The notes under the pieces: generated by a model
Told to the model about the DNA's origin: nothing
The model's database searches: none
The model's input: the letters and a program-made list of their open reading frames with translations, nothing else
Translations under genes and position numbers: made by a program
Assembly (NCBI GenBank): GCA_034359265.1
Contig: CP136890.1
Span: forward strand, 103,255,501-103,319,500
DNA length: 64,000 bases
Direction: 5' to 3'
DNA from: Canna indica
Taxonomy: Eukaryota > Streptophyta > Magnoliopsida > Zingiberales > Cannaceae
Shown here: positions 1 through 11,451 of the stretch, one piece after another
Position numbering within the stretch: the first letter of the stretch is position 1
Layout of the letters: every line of letters starts with the position of its first letter

Positions 1-1650
1 CACCTCTCCTACGCTCTTCTCCTCTTCAGCCACTTCACTCCCTCCCCCAATCTTTACATCTACAATATCATGATATCAGCTTTGTCTTCCTCTCCAGGCC
101 AGCCATTCCATCTTTACAACCGTTTGCTCTCATCTCGGACTTGTCCTAATGAACAGACCTTCCTCTCCTTCCTGAAGGCTTCCAATAACATATCAGTTGG
201 TAAGCAGATCCATGTCCATGTCATCGTCAGCGACTTCAGTGCCCATGTCTATTTGCAGAATTCTCTCATGAAGATGTACTTGGATGGTAAAGATGTAGCT
301 TCTGCCCGACAGGTGTTCGATCATATGCCTGAGCACGATGTCGTTTCATGTAATATCATGATATCTGGGCTCACCAAAGAGGGATGCTGCAACGGAGCTC
401 TCGAGTTGTTTGGGGATATGGCAGCTTCAGGTATTGAGCCAGATGTGTACACCATTGTCGGTCTTCTGATGTGTTGTGGCCAGCTGAAGCATGCGCGTTT
501 TGGAAAGGCTGTGCATGGACGAGCCATGAGGAAGATAACGCTCGTTAGCAGCAGCTTGATCTTGAGTAATGCTCTGATGGATATGTATGCCAAGTGTGGG
601 GAAATGGAGATTGCTGTGAAAGTTTTTGATAGAATTGGTGAAAGAGATGATATCTCGTGGAACATAATTATTGCAGGATTTGCGAGTAGCGGAGAACTGG
701 ATCTTGCTTGCAGATTTTTTGACAAAGCACCTAGGAGGGACCTGATCTCTTGGAACTCCCTTCTTGCTGGGTATGCTCGGCAAGGGGATTTAACAATGGT
801 GGCAAAACTATCTGAAGGCATGCTCGCGAACAATGTTAGACCTGACAGAGTGACTGCCATTGCCTTAGTCAGCGCTGCTGCGATGATTGGAGAATTTAAT
901 CAAGGAAGATGCATACATGGTCGGGTGCTCAAGGCATTCGGAATCCATGATGTCATTTTGGGTTCAGCGTTGATAGATATGTACTGCAAATGTGGTAGCA
1001 TTGACAGGTCTTTTGTCATCTTTAATAATATCTTCAACAAGGATGTCACGTTATGGACAACCATGATAACTGGTCTTGCTTTTCATGGTTTTGGGAACAG
1101 AGCTCTGGAGCTGTTTTCCAGAATGCAAGAAGAGGGTCTCATGCCAAATAATGTCACCTTAGTTGGAGTTCTGACTGCATGCAGTCATGCTGGTCTTGTG
1201 GATCAGGGGGTTGAAATCTTTGAATCGATGAAGCAAAGGTATAACATTGAGCCTGGAGTGGAACACTATGGGTGCCTGGTCGACCTTTTAGCACGGTCGG
1301 GGAGGCTAAGTGAGGCTCTAAATGTGATAGCAAAGATGCCGATGAAACCAAGTAGGTCAATATGGGGAGCCATTTTAAGTGCAAGCCAAGCCTACACAAA
1401 TTTGGAGCTTGCAGAGAGTTCTTTAAGGGAACTCGTCAAGCTGGAACCTGACCAAAAAGGTGGCTATGTGCTGCTCTCCAATGCATATGCTTCTTGTGGG
1501 AAGTGGAGCTGCTCTGACAAAATTAGAGAGATTATGGATAAACAAGCTGTTAAAAAGATGGGGGGTTGCAGTAGTTTGATGGTGGATGGTCTATTCATAT
1601 CTTCGGATAAATGGAACAACAGATGGGCTGAAATATATTGTACAACATGA
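1..1650 (+). CDS. Pentatricopeptide repeat (PPR) protein, PLS class with E domain, 5' end outside window
   Basis: The reading frame is open from the first base (HLSYALLLFSHF..., a typical inner PPR segment), so the gene begins upstream and the Met at 70 is not the start. At least 549 residues are visible. Repeats of about 31-36 residues follow each other with the usual signatures: NSLMKMY, ARQVFDHMPEHDVVS, NALMDMYAKCG, SWNIIIAGFA, SALIDMYCKCGSI, LWTTMITGLAFHG and GVLTACSHAGLVDQG. The C-terminal part matches the E domain (W-AIL, LVKLEPDQKGGYVLLSNAYA-CGKW) and a weak E+ start (GGCSSLMVDG). It stops without a DYW deaminase domain. Proteins of this family bind organellar RNA in a sequence-specific way, and E-class members usually act in C-to-U editing in mitochondria or plastids with a DYW partner. 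The target RNA cannot be told. No intron is visible, as is normal for PPR genes. Confidence 0.93.
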   Translation, partial: HLSYALLLFSHFTPSPNLYIYNIMISALSSSPGQPFHLYNRLLSSRTCPNEQTFLSFLKASNNISVGKQIHVHVIVSDFSAHVYLQNSLMKMYLDGKDVASARQVFDHMPEHDVVSCNIMISGLTKEGCCNGALELFGDMAASGIEPDVYTIVGLLMCCGQLKHARFGKAVHGRAMRKITLVSSSLILSNALMDMYAKCGEMEIAVKVFDRIGERDDISWNIIIAGFASSGELDLACRFFDKAPRRDLISWNSLLAGYARQGDLTMVAKLSEGMLANNVRPDRVTAIALVSAAAMIGEFNQGRCIHGRVLKAFGIHDVILGSALIDMYCKCGSIDRSFVIFNNIFNKDVTLWTTMITGLAFHGFGNRALELFSRMQEEGLMPNNVTLVGVLTACSHAGLVDQGVEIFESMKQRYNIEPGVEHYGCLVDLLARSGRLSEALNVIAKMPMKPSRSIWGAILSASQAYTNLELAESSLRELVKLEPDQKGGYVLLSNAYASCGKWSCSDKIREIMDKQAVKKMGGCSSLMVDGLFISSDKWNNRWAEIYCTT

Positions 1651-2690
1651 AGAGTTAGTGACTGCAACCGCTGCATCTACAAACCACAACATGAAGAGTT
1701 GTCAAGATGAGCAAGTTGAGCTCAGAATAACTTGGATCTGACTTGCGTCAGCTCCTACTGCATGCTCAACATGGATGCCGCCAGGTTGCTGGTACAGTTC
1801 GACAGCCAAGATGCTTGTGGCAGCTGTTTGAGGGTAAGAATTGGATATTGCACAACACGTTACTTTTCTCAGCTCGATACTGATAAAAGTGGCAGCTGTG
1901 GCTTTTCTTTTATATATATATGGCTCCACCCAGCAGGGCAGGGCACCACATTGAAGTTTTTTGCAAATATTGTTGTAAAAACATGTATTTTTGTCATCAT
2001 GTATTGAGTTAGTACATGGTATACAATTAAGAGAAAGAGAGAGGAAACAGTAGGAGAAAGAAAGAGATGAACAAACAAGAGGAGAGAAGGGGACTAGGGA
2101 GATAGGAAAGTAGTTATTGCTGCCGTTGTTTGGGTTTGATATCATGTGCAATCATCCTGCAACATGTAAAAGTGATCCCTTCTCATTGACATATCTTTCT
2201 TTAAGGTGATAAGGGTGCTAGGCCAAGAAATGTCATTTGACAAATCTCCTGCCTGAAGAGATCTAAGGCACCAAAATGGTGCCCCACCTGGATTTAACAC
2301 TTAGGCGTTGACCCAACTGCCTTTGTATAACATTGGACATCATTCATCAACCCAAATAGAGGAATGGATGATATCCTAGTATGGTCACTATTATAAAGTT
2401 CTTGAATTCAGTTGGCCTGATGTGAGTTGCAACCTGAGTGCTACTCAGCTTGCAAAGCCATCAAAATAATGTAACCTGGGTGCTACTCAGCTTGCAAAAT
2501 AATGTTCGGCATTCCGGCTATAAAAAGAATTCCAGCAATTTCATCAGTAAATGAAAATTTCTACAATCAATATTTCTATTTTGATTTACATACTATATTG
2601 TTGTAATTTTGATATTCTAACGGAGAAGAAATTCAAATTCTCGTATTTGTCTGATGATAAATGTGAAATGAAAAACAAAAGAAATAAGGA
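1651..2690. other. Intergenic region downstream of the PPR gene
   Basis: No coding region is supported. It holds the PPR 3' flank, a purine-rich stretch near 2030-2110 (GAGA-type), and a short near-duplicate at 2433-2500 (AACCTGAGTGCTACTCAGC and AACCTGGGTGCTACTCAGC). Beyond these I see nothing. Confidence 0.5.
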
Positions 2691-2781
2691 TCTCCATTGA
2701 GGATTAGATCTTGTTTCTTGTCTCCATTTTTTGTGAAAATGGAGAAATTTATTTCTCTATTCATTGGATCGGATCTTAGTT

Positions 2782-2855
2782 CGGGACTGACAGGGCTCGA
2801 ACTCGTAGCTTCCGCCTTGACAGGACAGTGCTCTAACCAATTGAACTACAATTCC
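2782..2855 (-). pseudogene. trnD: Decayed organellar trnD-GUC copy (nuclear organelle DNA insert)
   Basis: The reverse complement is 74 nt long and matches the plastid tRNA-Asp(GUC) gene from acceptor stem to acceptor stem. It includes the D-loop start AGTTCAATTGGTTAGAGCA, the anticodon loop CTGTCAA and the T-loop GTTCGAGCCC. Against the plastid sequence as I remember it there are about seven differences, all C-to-T or G-to-A, as expected from deamination of methylated cytosine in an old nuclear copy. Flanking AT-rich sequence (roughly 2690-2960) also looks plastid-like, so a larger insert is possible. A plastid-derived mitochondrial trnD is an alternative source. It lacks a clean acceptor stem, so a functional tRNA is unlikely. 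Confidence 0.8.
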
Positions 2856-3249
2856 GGCAAAGTGTATAGTATACATATTTTTAATGATTTTAAAAAATCA
2901 TTTTCTTCTTCGTGTTGTAACAGAGACAAGAATGATATACTAATTAATATCGTATACACGTAGATATGTACTATCTATTAATTATATTGCTGAAACTTTT
3001 AGTTAATATTTTTTAATTATTTTTTATTTATCTTTTAATGTTTAGATCAATAAAAAAAAATGTCACTTTGTCATTTTGATATTTTTATTAGTTTTATAAA
3101 ATTTAATCATTTGTCTAATTTCAAAATTAGGTAATTACAAAAACCTTGAGGGAGGATTTTTGCTCTTTACCCTTAATTAAGTCATATTAGAATAATAGAT
3201 CCAATCCATTGCATCAACGATATATTTATTTTATTAGATATAATAAAAT

Positions 3250-3532
3250 AGGTAAATTATACTGATCTTCCTTGAGGTTTAATAAAATTATATTGATCTT
3301 TTCTCTATTTATAATTTTATTTTATTCATTCTTTGAGTTTTGTAAAAGATTATACAAATCTCCCATATTATGAAATAAGATTACACAAATCTCTTATGAG
3401 TTTTATAAAATATTACACAAATTTTTTCTAAAATTTTTTTTCAAAGATTACTCAAGGGAGATGATTGTAATATGAACAAATAGAGGGGATGTAATTTCAC
3501 TAAATCTCATAGGAGATCAGTGTAATTTACTC
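3250..3532. mobile_element. Mutator-type MITE, 283 bp
   Basis: The ends are inverted repeats (AGGTAAATTATACTGATC on the left; GAGTAAATTACACTGATC as the reverse complement of the right), with similarity continuing inward. The element is flanked by a perfect 9-bp direct repeat TAATAAAAT (3241-3249 and 3533-3541). A 9-bp duplication with AT-rich inverted termini fits a non-autonomous Mutator-like element. It has no coding capacity. It lies about 470 bp upstream of the CobW-like gene start. Confidence 0.8.
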
Positions 3533-3922
3533 TAATAAAATTGAATTAGATAACAAATGAGGAAGAAAATTTTTGAATTTAATATATCAAATATAATATT
3601 AATTTTATATTATTATATTTATATTTTTTAAATTTATATAATAAAAAATAATAAATATTAATCCATCTTTTATTTTATTTTCTCTTCTTCTATCAAGTAA
3701 CACGCTCCATTCACTAAATAGGATAATAAATGAATAAATATTTACTTCACGAACTTAAGAATATTGCTAACTCGGTCCATTCCAAATATATTTTTTTTTT
3801 TGGAAAGTAACATATTCCAGTCGAGCATCCAGAATCATCCGATTGTAAGTAGACCGAAATTTGTATCTGTATATATTGGGCCGAATAAATGCTATAAGCT
3901 TCCCATTCAATATGCGCCTTCC

Positions 3923-3957
3923 TATTTATATCCTTTCTTCGAAGAAGAGAAACCCTA
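3923..3957 (+). promoter_or_regulatory. Putative TATA-like box and telo-box in the CobW-like gene 5' region
   Basis: TATTTATA at 3923-3930 lies about 75 bp before the start codon at 4000. AAACCCTA (telo-box type) follows at 3950-3957, probably inside the 5' UTR. Both are common in plant housekeeping gene leaders. The transcription start is not determined, so this is a motif-based suggestion. Confidence 0.35.
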
Positions 3958-3999
3958 CACTACAGTGGGGTTTTAAGCTTCCTGGACCTGTAGCGTGCC

Positions 4000-6900
4000 A
4001 TGGCTGCGAGGTTACTCATCCCGAGAGCATCCAAAACCGTCAATCACCGCTTCCTTCGTTCCCCTCTCTCCCAGTTCGGTTCCGCCGCCTTATATGGATG
4101 CCTCCACGCCCTCGTCTCCCGTCATCCTGGGGTCAGCACGCCCATTTTGACAAGGTCCATGGTTTCCGTCTCCACCCCGCGTCTCGACCTCGCCGAGGCC
4201 GTCTCCTCCGCGCTCGACATCGATAACAGGGTTCCAGCTACCGTTATTACCGGTTTCCTCGGATCCGGAAAGGTCAGCATCGCCTTTTTCGCTATTCTTT
4301 AACATCTTACGCTATTGTCGATTTGCTCTCGGCAAGTATCATCTGTTTCAGCATCTTTCCCAATCCATTATTGATGAACTGGACGCCTCAAACTTCAGAT
4401 GCCCAATCAATTATAGTAGCCGGACCATTGAAATAATCAAAAAAGAATTACATGATAATTCAATTGGTTTGAATATTTCTGCTTTTTGTTTGAAAAACTT
4501 GGAACCTGATTCCAGTGATTCAAATTTCTTTAAAGGCATTCACCGAGAACTCAACTATTACTTACGTTCCTGAAATATCAGGAAATAATCAAACATGTTA
4601 ATTGTGTTAATTTGAATACATGCAGACAACTTTACTGAACCACATTTTGACTTCGCAACATGGAAAGAGGATCGCTGTCATCGAGAATGAGGTATTAATT
4701 GTTCTCATTCTTTTGTAGTTTTCTTTTTCTTTGCTTAATCATATTTCTATGCCAATAATATCTAACACTATGCCCTGAATGTTCAAGAAAATTATTAACC
4801 ATTACTGACTTGTATGGATGCTGTATTATTATACTATTCGTCCTATCATCAAACTTATCCCCAAGCTGGAAATTTTTGGCATCTTTGTGTTGGTTCTCAG
4901 AGTTACAAGTGCCATGCTTCACTTAATTCCGTTCATTGTCTTGTCAGCATTGTGGTTTTGTTGTCTTACTTTCAGATTGTTTACCTCCTGCATGGCCTGT
5001 GCTGTTATGAATCGGCTTGAAGTTCATGATCATTTCAGTAAATATAGCTGTGCTTCTCTTTATATATAGCTAGCATCACTGTTGTGTGTTTGTAGTAATA
5101 CACATAGCTGGTTTTTCTTTATGTGATACTATTTTATACCTTTGTCTTGCTGAGATGTATTAGATGTCATCGTCAGTCTGTCTAATTGAGTCCAAGGTTT
5201 TCTCCCTATAGTATAATCTGTTAACAAATTTATGAAAATTGATCCATCTCCTTTGGTTCAGGCCATGACACTCTCCTGCGAAATTCAATAGTACCTTGGT
5301 AATGATCACAGTTCAAGCTTATCCTGACCTCGTACATTTCTTTCCAACCGACCATGTTATTCCTAATTGAGTCACAGAGGTTATATCTGGGTGTTAGCAC
5401 ACTGCTATTATCTTTAATGCATTAATATAAAACTAGAAATGATGTATAATGACTGTTATCAATAAGAATGTAAAATAGTTCATCCAGAATTCTAATTAGA
5501 TTAGGTGTTCCAGGAAAAATAATAATAATCTAAATGGTCTTTCTCTCTTGCCAGTTTGGGGAGGTGGATATTGATAGTTCATTAGTTGCTAGTCATTCTT
5601 CAGTTTCCGAGGACATTGTTATGGTTAACAATGGTTGTCTCTGTTGCACTGTGAGAGGAGACTTGGTTAAAATGCTCTTGGAGTTGGTTAAGAAGAGGCG
5701 TGACAAATTCGATCACATAGTTATAGAGACTACAGGTAACGATTATTCTCAGCAAAGACATTTATACTTTCATATCTATAAATATACACACACACAAATA
5801 CATCCATAGTGTACAGGTTTGATGGCTTTGTTCTTACCTTTCCTCTGGGCTGGGCATGTGGGCTGTGCCCAGCACAATCCGTAATTTGAGCCATGCCGCA
5901 GCAAGGCGCAGGGAGTACACCTTACCAACACTGCCTTTGGGAGGTGGGCAGGTTGCCTTGGAAGGCAGGTGCCTGCCTTCCTTCCCAAGGTACATATTGG
6001 GAAGGCAGGCACTCGCCACCCTTAATTGCCTTGGGAAGGTGCGGTGCAGCAGGCCCTCCTCCCGCCTACCTTCCCGAGGCACTGCCTTGGGTCAAGGCTC
6101 TATTTGATTGAAATATTTTATTTTGTCATGCCCTCATTCTTAAAACCTGCCCACCTTCCCACCCATTGCTTGCCCTCATTAATTTTTTTTCTTTTTAATG
6201 TACGGGCCGGCCAGAGCTCGAAAGGGCAGGTTGCGTGCCGGGCGCTCCCTTAGCCCCCTTAAAAATGCAGGTCATGCCGGGCATGGCCTGAAAAATTTCT
6301 AGGCCTTGCCAAGGCCCATTGCCACCTCTACCAAGGCTTGTTTTTCTCTAAATTAGGTAGAAATTTGAAAGTTGTGATTGAAATCTTTATTAGTTTCAGC
6401 TTACCTCTATGGGCTTTTCTAATTCGACATATGGTATTCTGGTATTATGTTTTTCAGGTCTTGCAAAGCCTTCTCCTGTTATAGAAACTTTTTGTGCAGA
6501 TGAATTGGTTTCACGACATGTGAAGCTTGATGGTGTTGTCACTTTGGTGGACTGTAAGCATGCTATGCAACATTTGAATGAAGTGAAACCAAGGTGGGTT
6601 GTAAATGAGGCAGTAGAACAAGTTGCATATGCAGACCGTATTATATTGAATAAGGTAATTATATTTCAGATGATGCACTGCTTTTGTCATGCAGTCAACC
6701 ATCAAAGATGATTTGCCTTCTTTCATACTTCTCCGATTATGATCTTGTTTTTACAGACAGATTTGGTGAATGAGGCTGAATTGGATGCAGTAACTAAGAA
6801 AATTAAGGTGCGAAGTCATTTATCAACAAAAGTTGAAACAGCAAGCTGAAATAGTTAAATGTCTATTGCAATTTGCATTTAATCTATGATGGCATATCCA

Positions 6901-8807
6901 ATGTTTCAGCTTATAAACGGGATGGCACAGATTAAACAAGCCCAATTTGGATCTGTGGATATGGATTTTGTTCTGGGAATTGGTGGCTATGATTTAGACA
7001 GGTCTTGTAAATCAGTTGCGATTTAATTGATAATTTTTTAACATCTTTTTTTAGCAAATGTAATTTCTGAAGATTTGCAAGTCTGTCTTTGGCGTGTTTA
7101 TATATTTCATTTTTAAAATATGTTTTGACTATATTTTTTCAGAATCGACTCTGAAGTTCAAGTGGATACCAGCCATGAGACAAGTCAGCATTGTGAACAT
7201 GGACATGGTATTGTATTTTTTAAAAAAGCTTAGTGAAAGAAGTAGGTTAAAGCTGATAAAACTTAAGAGATGATACTGGAAGCATAGAGATATTAGTTCT
7301 AATGGTCATTGACATTTGTTGGTGATAGAAACATGGCCTTGCTAGTATTGGAGATCATAGTTGTCAAGTGGAGATTTGAATCGTTGGGCTGATTTTTGAA
7401 TGGTGAGTTGTGAACCGTATTGAATCCTAAGATTCAAAACACAACTTAAAAAATATAATTTAAAATATATATACCTATAATATGAACAAAATACACATAT
7501 GACTCAAAATTATGTCTATATACCATGATAACCTAATAAATATAATTTTCATCAATCGAAAAATTCCATAAGTCCTAAAGAGTGAAGACTAATACCAAAA
7601 ACTGAAAAAATATAGTAATCTTGACTGAAATTAAGTTAGGGTTGTGATCGGATCTGAGCCAGGCTGAAGCCCGTGAATCTGGAAGCTTTCAACTTGTAGC
7701 GATGGAAATCTCACGGTTCCGGCGATTCAAACCACAATTCAAGGCCAACTTCGATTCATGTTGTGGTTCCAATCGGTGGAATGCTGAATCAAACCAAATC
7801 GCGAATCATGCAATTCCGGGGATAAAGCTTATTATCCAATATGTCATATGTTCTTTTAAGACTTTCAATTATTAGCCATAGAAGCATAGCCCTACTATGA
7901 AGATTTTCAGATTCTTTTAGGAGTTGCTTAAATTGGGCCAGTTCATCAAGAAACCATAGCGGCCTTGTTCTAATATGTTAGCGTTTCTGTATTACAAAGA
8001 ACCATTTAATGCCTACATTATGTATTATGTACTAGTTATTCATTTTACTATAATCAGTCTCTAGAAGATGAAAGCTTGCTCTTTTTTTTGTGATAGTTTC
8101 CTGTGCTTTTTCTTGTTCCAGATCACAATGGGGAACATCACCATGATCATGTGCATGATTCAAATGTCACTAGTGTCAGTATAGTTTCTGAGGGGACTCT
8201 GGATCTTGATGAGGTAGTTGGTTTACTCCTTATTTATGTTATAAGGGATCCAGTTGTTTTGTTACTGTGAATTGCATCAAGTGTTTTTTTAATCTTGTTT
8301 AAAGTGTAGATGTTTTTTTTCTCATTTTTGTTAAAGCCCGAGTATAGATTTATGTTTGATTAAATAGTAACTTTTTATGTCCATGCATAAAGTACAGGTT
8401 AATGATTGGCTTGAGAGGCTAGTTGATGAAAAAGGAGAAGATTTGTACAGGATGAAAGGTGTAATTTCCGTAAATGACTCTACTGGTCGTTTTGTTTTTC
8501 AGGTACTTTAGTTTCAGTTTCTGTACACCCGTCTCTTTTGTCTTAATGCCTCTATGCATGTTGATGTATTGTACAATTTTGGACTCAAGCACTTAACAAG
8601 AGAAAGGACATCTTTGTACCACTGCCTTATTTAGTGTTCTGGAGGGTTTACTCATCTCTTTTATTTCAGGGGGTGCATTCGATGTTGGATGGATGCCCAG
8701 CAAAACCATGGGGACCTGATGAGAAGCGGATCAACAAACTTGTATTCATAGGTAGGAACTTGGATGAAGCTGCCTTGCGCAAGGCTTTCAAGGGGTGCTT
8801 GATATGA
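4000..8807 (+). CDS. CobW/COG0523 (ZNG1-like) metallochaperone GTPase, 10 exons
   Basis: Exons with GT..AG borders and unbroken phase: 4000-4272, 4626-4691, 5555-5735, 6458-6654, 6757-6807, 6910-7001, 7143-7207, 8122-8213, 8398-8502 and 8670-8807; product 419 aa. Visible motifs: Walker A GFLGSGKTT (85-93, split by intron 1), metal-binding CLCC (141-144) inside the NNGCLCCTVRGDL block, ETTG (171-174), NKTD guanine-specificity motif (238-241, split by intron 4), a His-rich metal-binding stretch (about 298-321, EHGHDHNGEHHHDHVHD) and a CobW C-terminal domain ending in CLI. The family are GTP-driven zinc or cobalt chaperones. The first ~60 residues are rich in R, S and A and poor in acids, so an organellar transit peptide is likely (plastid or mitochondrion undecided). 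It resembles plant CobW-like proteins such as those encoded by At1g26520 and PTAC17. The start codon is the first ATG after the leader; Met53 is an alternative. Confidence 0.92.
5815..6340. repeat. GC-rich repeat block in intron 3 of the CobW-like gene, possible MITE
   Basis: The block is dense in short variants of GGGAAGGCAGG, TGCCTTGGGAAGG and CCAAGGC, unlike the AT-rich intron around it. Its right edge (reverse complement AGAGGTGGCAATGGG) resembles the hAT-type terminus AGGGGTGGCAA seen at 53,382. I could not find a matching left terminus or a target duplication, so the class is a guess. Confidence 0.4.
7345..7840. repeat. Repeat block in intron 7 of the CobW-like gene, possible hAT-type MITE
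   Basis: Both edges carry several degenerate copies of GATTTGAATCG / CGATTCA-type words in opposing orientation (AATCGTTGGGCTGATTTTTG left; GCGATTCAAACCACAATTC and CGCGAATCATGCAATTCC right) around an AT-rich core. This is the layout of the delimited hAT MITEs elsewhere in the window. No clear 8-bp duplication was found. Confidence 0.35.
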
Positions 8808-9680
8808 GTGTATGCTTCCAAAATGAAATACTTGTATTATTATTGGATGGAGAGGAAAAGCCTAAAAGTTCCTTGTAAGCTATTGAGAATAATACGAGTT
8901 ACCATAAAGATAAATTTGCTGTTAAGACACATGTACCCTTCATATGGTCTTTGTCTTTGATATTTTGGCACTGCATAAGCAGTATCCCCTGATCTTTATT
9001 TGTCTTTGTAAGGCATGTCATTTTTATCCTTCCTCTATGGTGGTTGTGAACGTCGGTCATGTCATCTTTTAGGTGGACCCTGGTAGTGATGATCTTACAA
9101 CCAAGTATTGCGAATTGGGGCTTAAGTGTCAAAGCTGTGGGGCCATTGCAAAAGACAACAGTAGATGGAGCAAGATTCTTAGATTCCGTTTGTCCCCTCT
9201 ACTTCCCTGGCTTTGACTAAACTCAATTGTTATCCTCTTCTCAAAATGGGAATCTTGACTAACTGACCGATCTCATCCTGTAGGCTTAAAAGTCATATCA
9301 TATGCTTGCTCTGGTTTTGAAGCCACATCTCACATCCGCGGTGCAATAAAACGGTCCCTCCGCCGTGAGCCAAGTGGAAATTTCCCATTTGTGACTGGTT
9401 TTGTTTCTTTCATTTTCTTAATGTATTGCTCTCTTCCCTTTTATTTTCTTCTTTTCTATACATATGCTACTTGTCGTCAGATTCGTCGCCGAGAATCTTC
9501 TGATATTTCCTCTTCTTCTCTCAGTCCAGCTTGAGCTCACTAGTTACATGAGTCACCATGCATTTGCTCTCATCAAGCTTAGGGACTTGAATCAGTATGA
9601 TCACAAACATACTGCATCGAATCGATATATTAATTAAGCGGGCAGCTGCACAGAGATCATTGATCAAAATTTTATTTTTC
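8808..9680. other. CobW-like gene 3' flank and MYB-CC gene promoter region
   Basis: No coding region is supported. It contains the presumed 3' UTR of the CobW-like gene and the upstream region of the MYB-CC gene. No repeat with clear ends was seen. Confidence 0.5.
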
Positions 9681-11094
9681 ATGACGTTGGAGGACGGAAT
9701 GGAGGGGCACCAACCAACAGTATTATCAGAAGCGGCCTACGAAGCAGCGGCGGCACGAGCGGTGCAGTCGAAAGATCCCAAGCCTCGTCTGAGATGGACG
9801 CCCGACCTCCACGACCAGTTCGTGGACGCCGTCGCCAAGCTTGGTGGACCTGATAGTATGTACTCCTTTCACAACGTTCAGTTCTTGTTAGTTTGATTTT
9901 ACTAGGTATATATTACAAGTGAGATTAAAAAGTTGTATATGGTCAGATAATTCCACTATTAGTCTTCAAGCTGACTGATGATCTAATATACCTTTTAATG
10001 GCATGAAAAATTCGCAGAAGCAACACCAAAATCGGTTCTTAGATTGATGGGCGTGAAGGGATTAACACTATACCATCTGAAAAGTCACTTGCAGGTTCCT
10101 CTCCTCTTTGTCCATTCTTCTCCTTTGTTAATGGTGTTTTTATCTTACTTTGTGGGTACTTAATTGACAGAAATATAGACTTGGAAGACAATCTCGCCGA
10201 GAGACTGGCATGGAATCTAACAAAGGTCAAATATTTCTGCAAAATAAAGAACTTTTTCTGCAAGGTCAAATATTTGATCAGTAATATATATATAGCAAAC
10301 TAAGCGTTTAACAATCAGTCGTAAATTAGTGTTTTACCAAAAAACTACAGGAAGCAACTCGACTGCGAGCAATGGCTATTCTGATGCTACCTGTAATAAA
10401 GTCCCCGGAGGAGAACCCGAAAGGTATGGTTCTGATTTATATCAATCCGTTCTTTTGCTGCAGAGGTTTGAATGATTTGAATTGGATGCTGCTACAGATT
10501 AAAGACGACCCAAAATATTTATAACTCCTCTCAATTTTATCGCTTGAATTGTCACACAGAGAGTCTCTGAGAGTTGCTGATGCATTACAATACCAGATGG
10601 AAGTGCAGAGGAGATTGCACGACCAACTTGAGGTTGAGACTAAAGCTGTGATATGCCTATTTGAAGTTGTGAGTTTATTCTATAGAAAGGGAACATATAT
10701 GCACAGAATCAGAGTGTGAGGGCTTAATTTTAATCGTTTCCAGTTCCAGGTACAAAAAAAGCTGCAAACTAGAATTGAGGCTCAAGGAAGATACTTGCAA
10801 TCCATATTGGAGAAAGCCCTGAACACTCTGTCCCTTGATATGAGCATCACCTGTGCTAGTGTGGAGGCGGCGAGTTCTTCCCAGCTCACATATTGCAATC
10901 TAGCACTTTGGGGATCGATGGGCTGCCAAGAGAAAGTTCCAAAGTCAAGGAACGCAATCTCACAAGAAGGCCTCGAGAAGACTAGCAATTCAAGCTTCCA
11001 ACTGTACAAGGAGAGAAAACGGGAGCATACGAACATCAGTTTGGCGACAGCTGGAGTTTCATCGCTGTTGGATCTGAATGTTGAAGGAAGCTAG
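9681..11094 (+). CDS. MYB-CC (GARP, PHR1-LIKE type) transcription factor, 6 exons
   Basis: Exons 9681-9855, 10018-10094, 10171-10225, 10351-10423, 10560-10632 and 10750-11094 join in phase to 265 aa. Residues ~37-93 form the single MYB/GARP DNA-binding domain: PRLRWTPDLHDQFVDAV, then KSVLRLMGVKGLTLYHLKSH and LQKYRLGRQSRRE. Residues ~130-180 form the coiled-coil MYB-CC (LHEQLE) domain, with ALQYQMEVQRRLHDQLE joined across intron 5 to VQKKLQTRIEAQGRYLQ. The C terminus ends in LLDLNVEGS, an EAR-like (LDLN) repression motif. Members bind P1BS-type sites as dimers and often act in phosphate-starvation responses; this paralogue's target is unknown. ATG 9681 was chosen because it opens the conserved N terminus. 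Upstream in-frame codons read poorly (ITNILHRIDILIKR), and ATG 9699 is a second option. Confidence 0.9.
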
Positions 11095-11451
11095 GAACTG
11101 TTTGGCGGAGAGTTGGATCTGCAAATCCGACCACGAGGAACATAGACGACTTTGGTTATGGACATTTTATTTTTTATGAGTAAATAACTAATTGACATTA
11201 ATTAAGCAATTAGCTGAAGTTGGTTTTACGAGTAAATATGTCCCTTAATTGTTTAATTAACCAATTCTATTTGAAATCACTCTTAGGTTGTGATCAAATT
11301 GTAAGATTAAGGTTGTCTTAAAAGATTTCTTTTTTCACTTATGTAAAATATAACCATTTTTATTAATATTATATGGAGGGCTAGATTTTAAATTACATCC
11401 CAAAAGTGGTCTTTATAAAAGTCAAATCTCACAAAGTGGTGAGTTCAGAGA
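11095..11451. other. MYB-CC gene 3' flank
   Basis: AT-rich sequence with no coding potential and no delimited repeat. Confidence 0.5.

Noticed and set aside
1869..2151. Short frames on both strands downstream of the PPR gene
   Set aside because: No recognisable protein features; they lie in 3' flank and GAGA-rich sequence.
5776..6253. Several 70-100-codon frames in intron 3 of the CobW-like gene
   Set aside because: They lie in a GC-rich repeat block within a well-supported intron and match no protein type.
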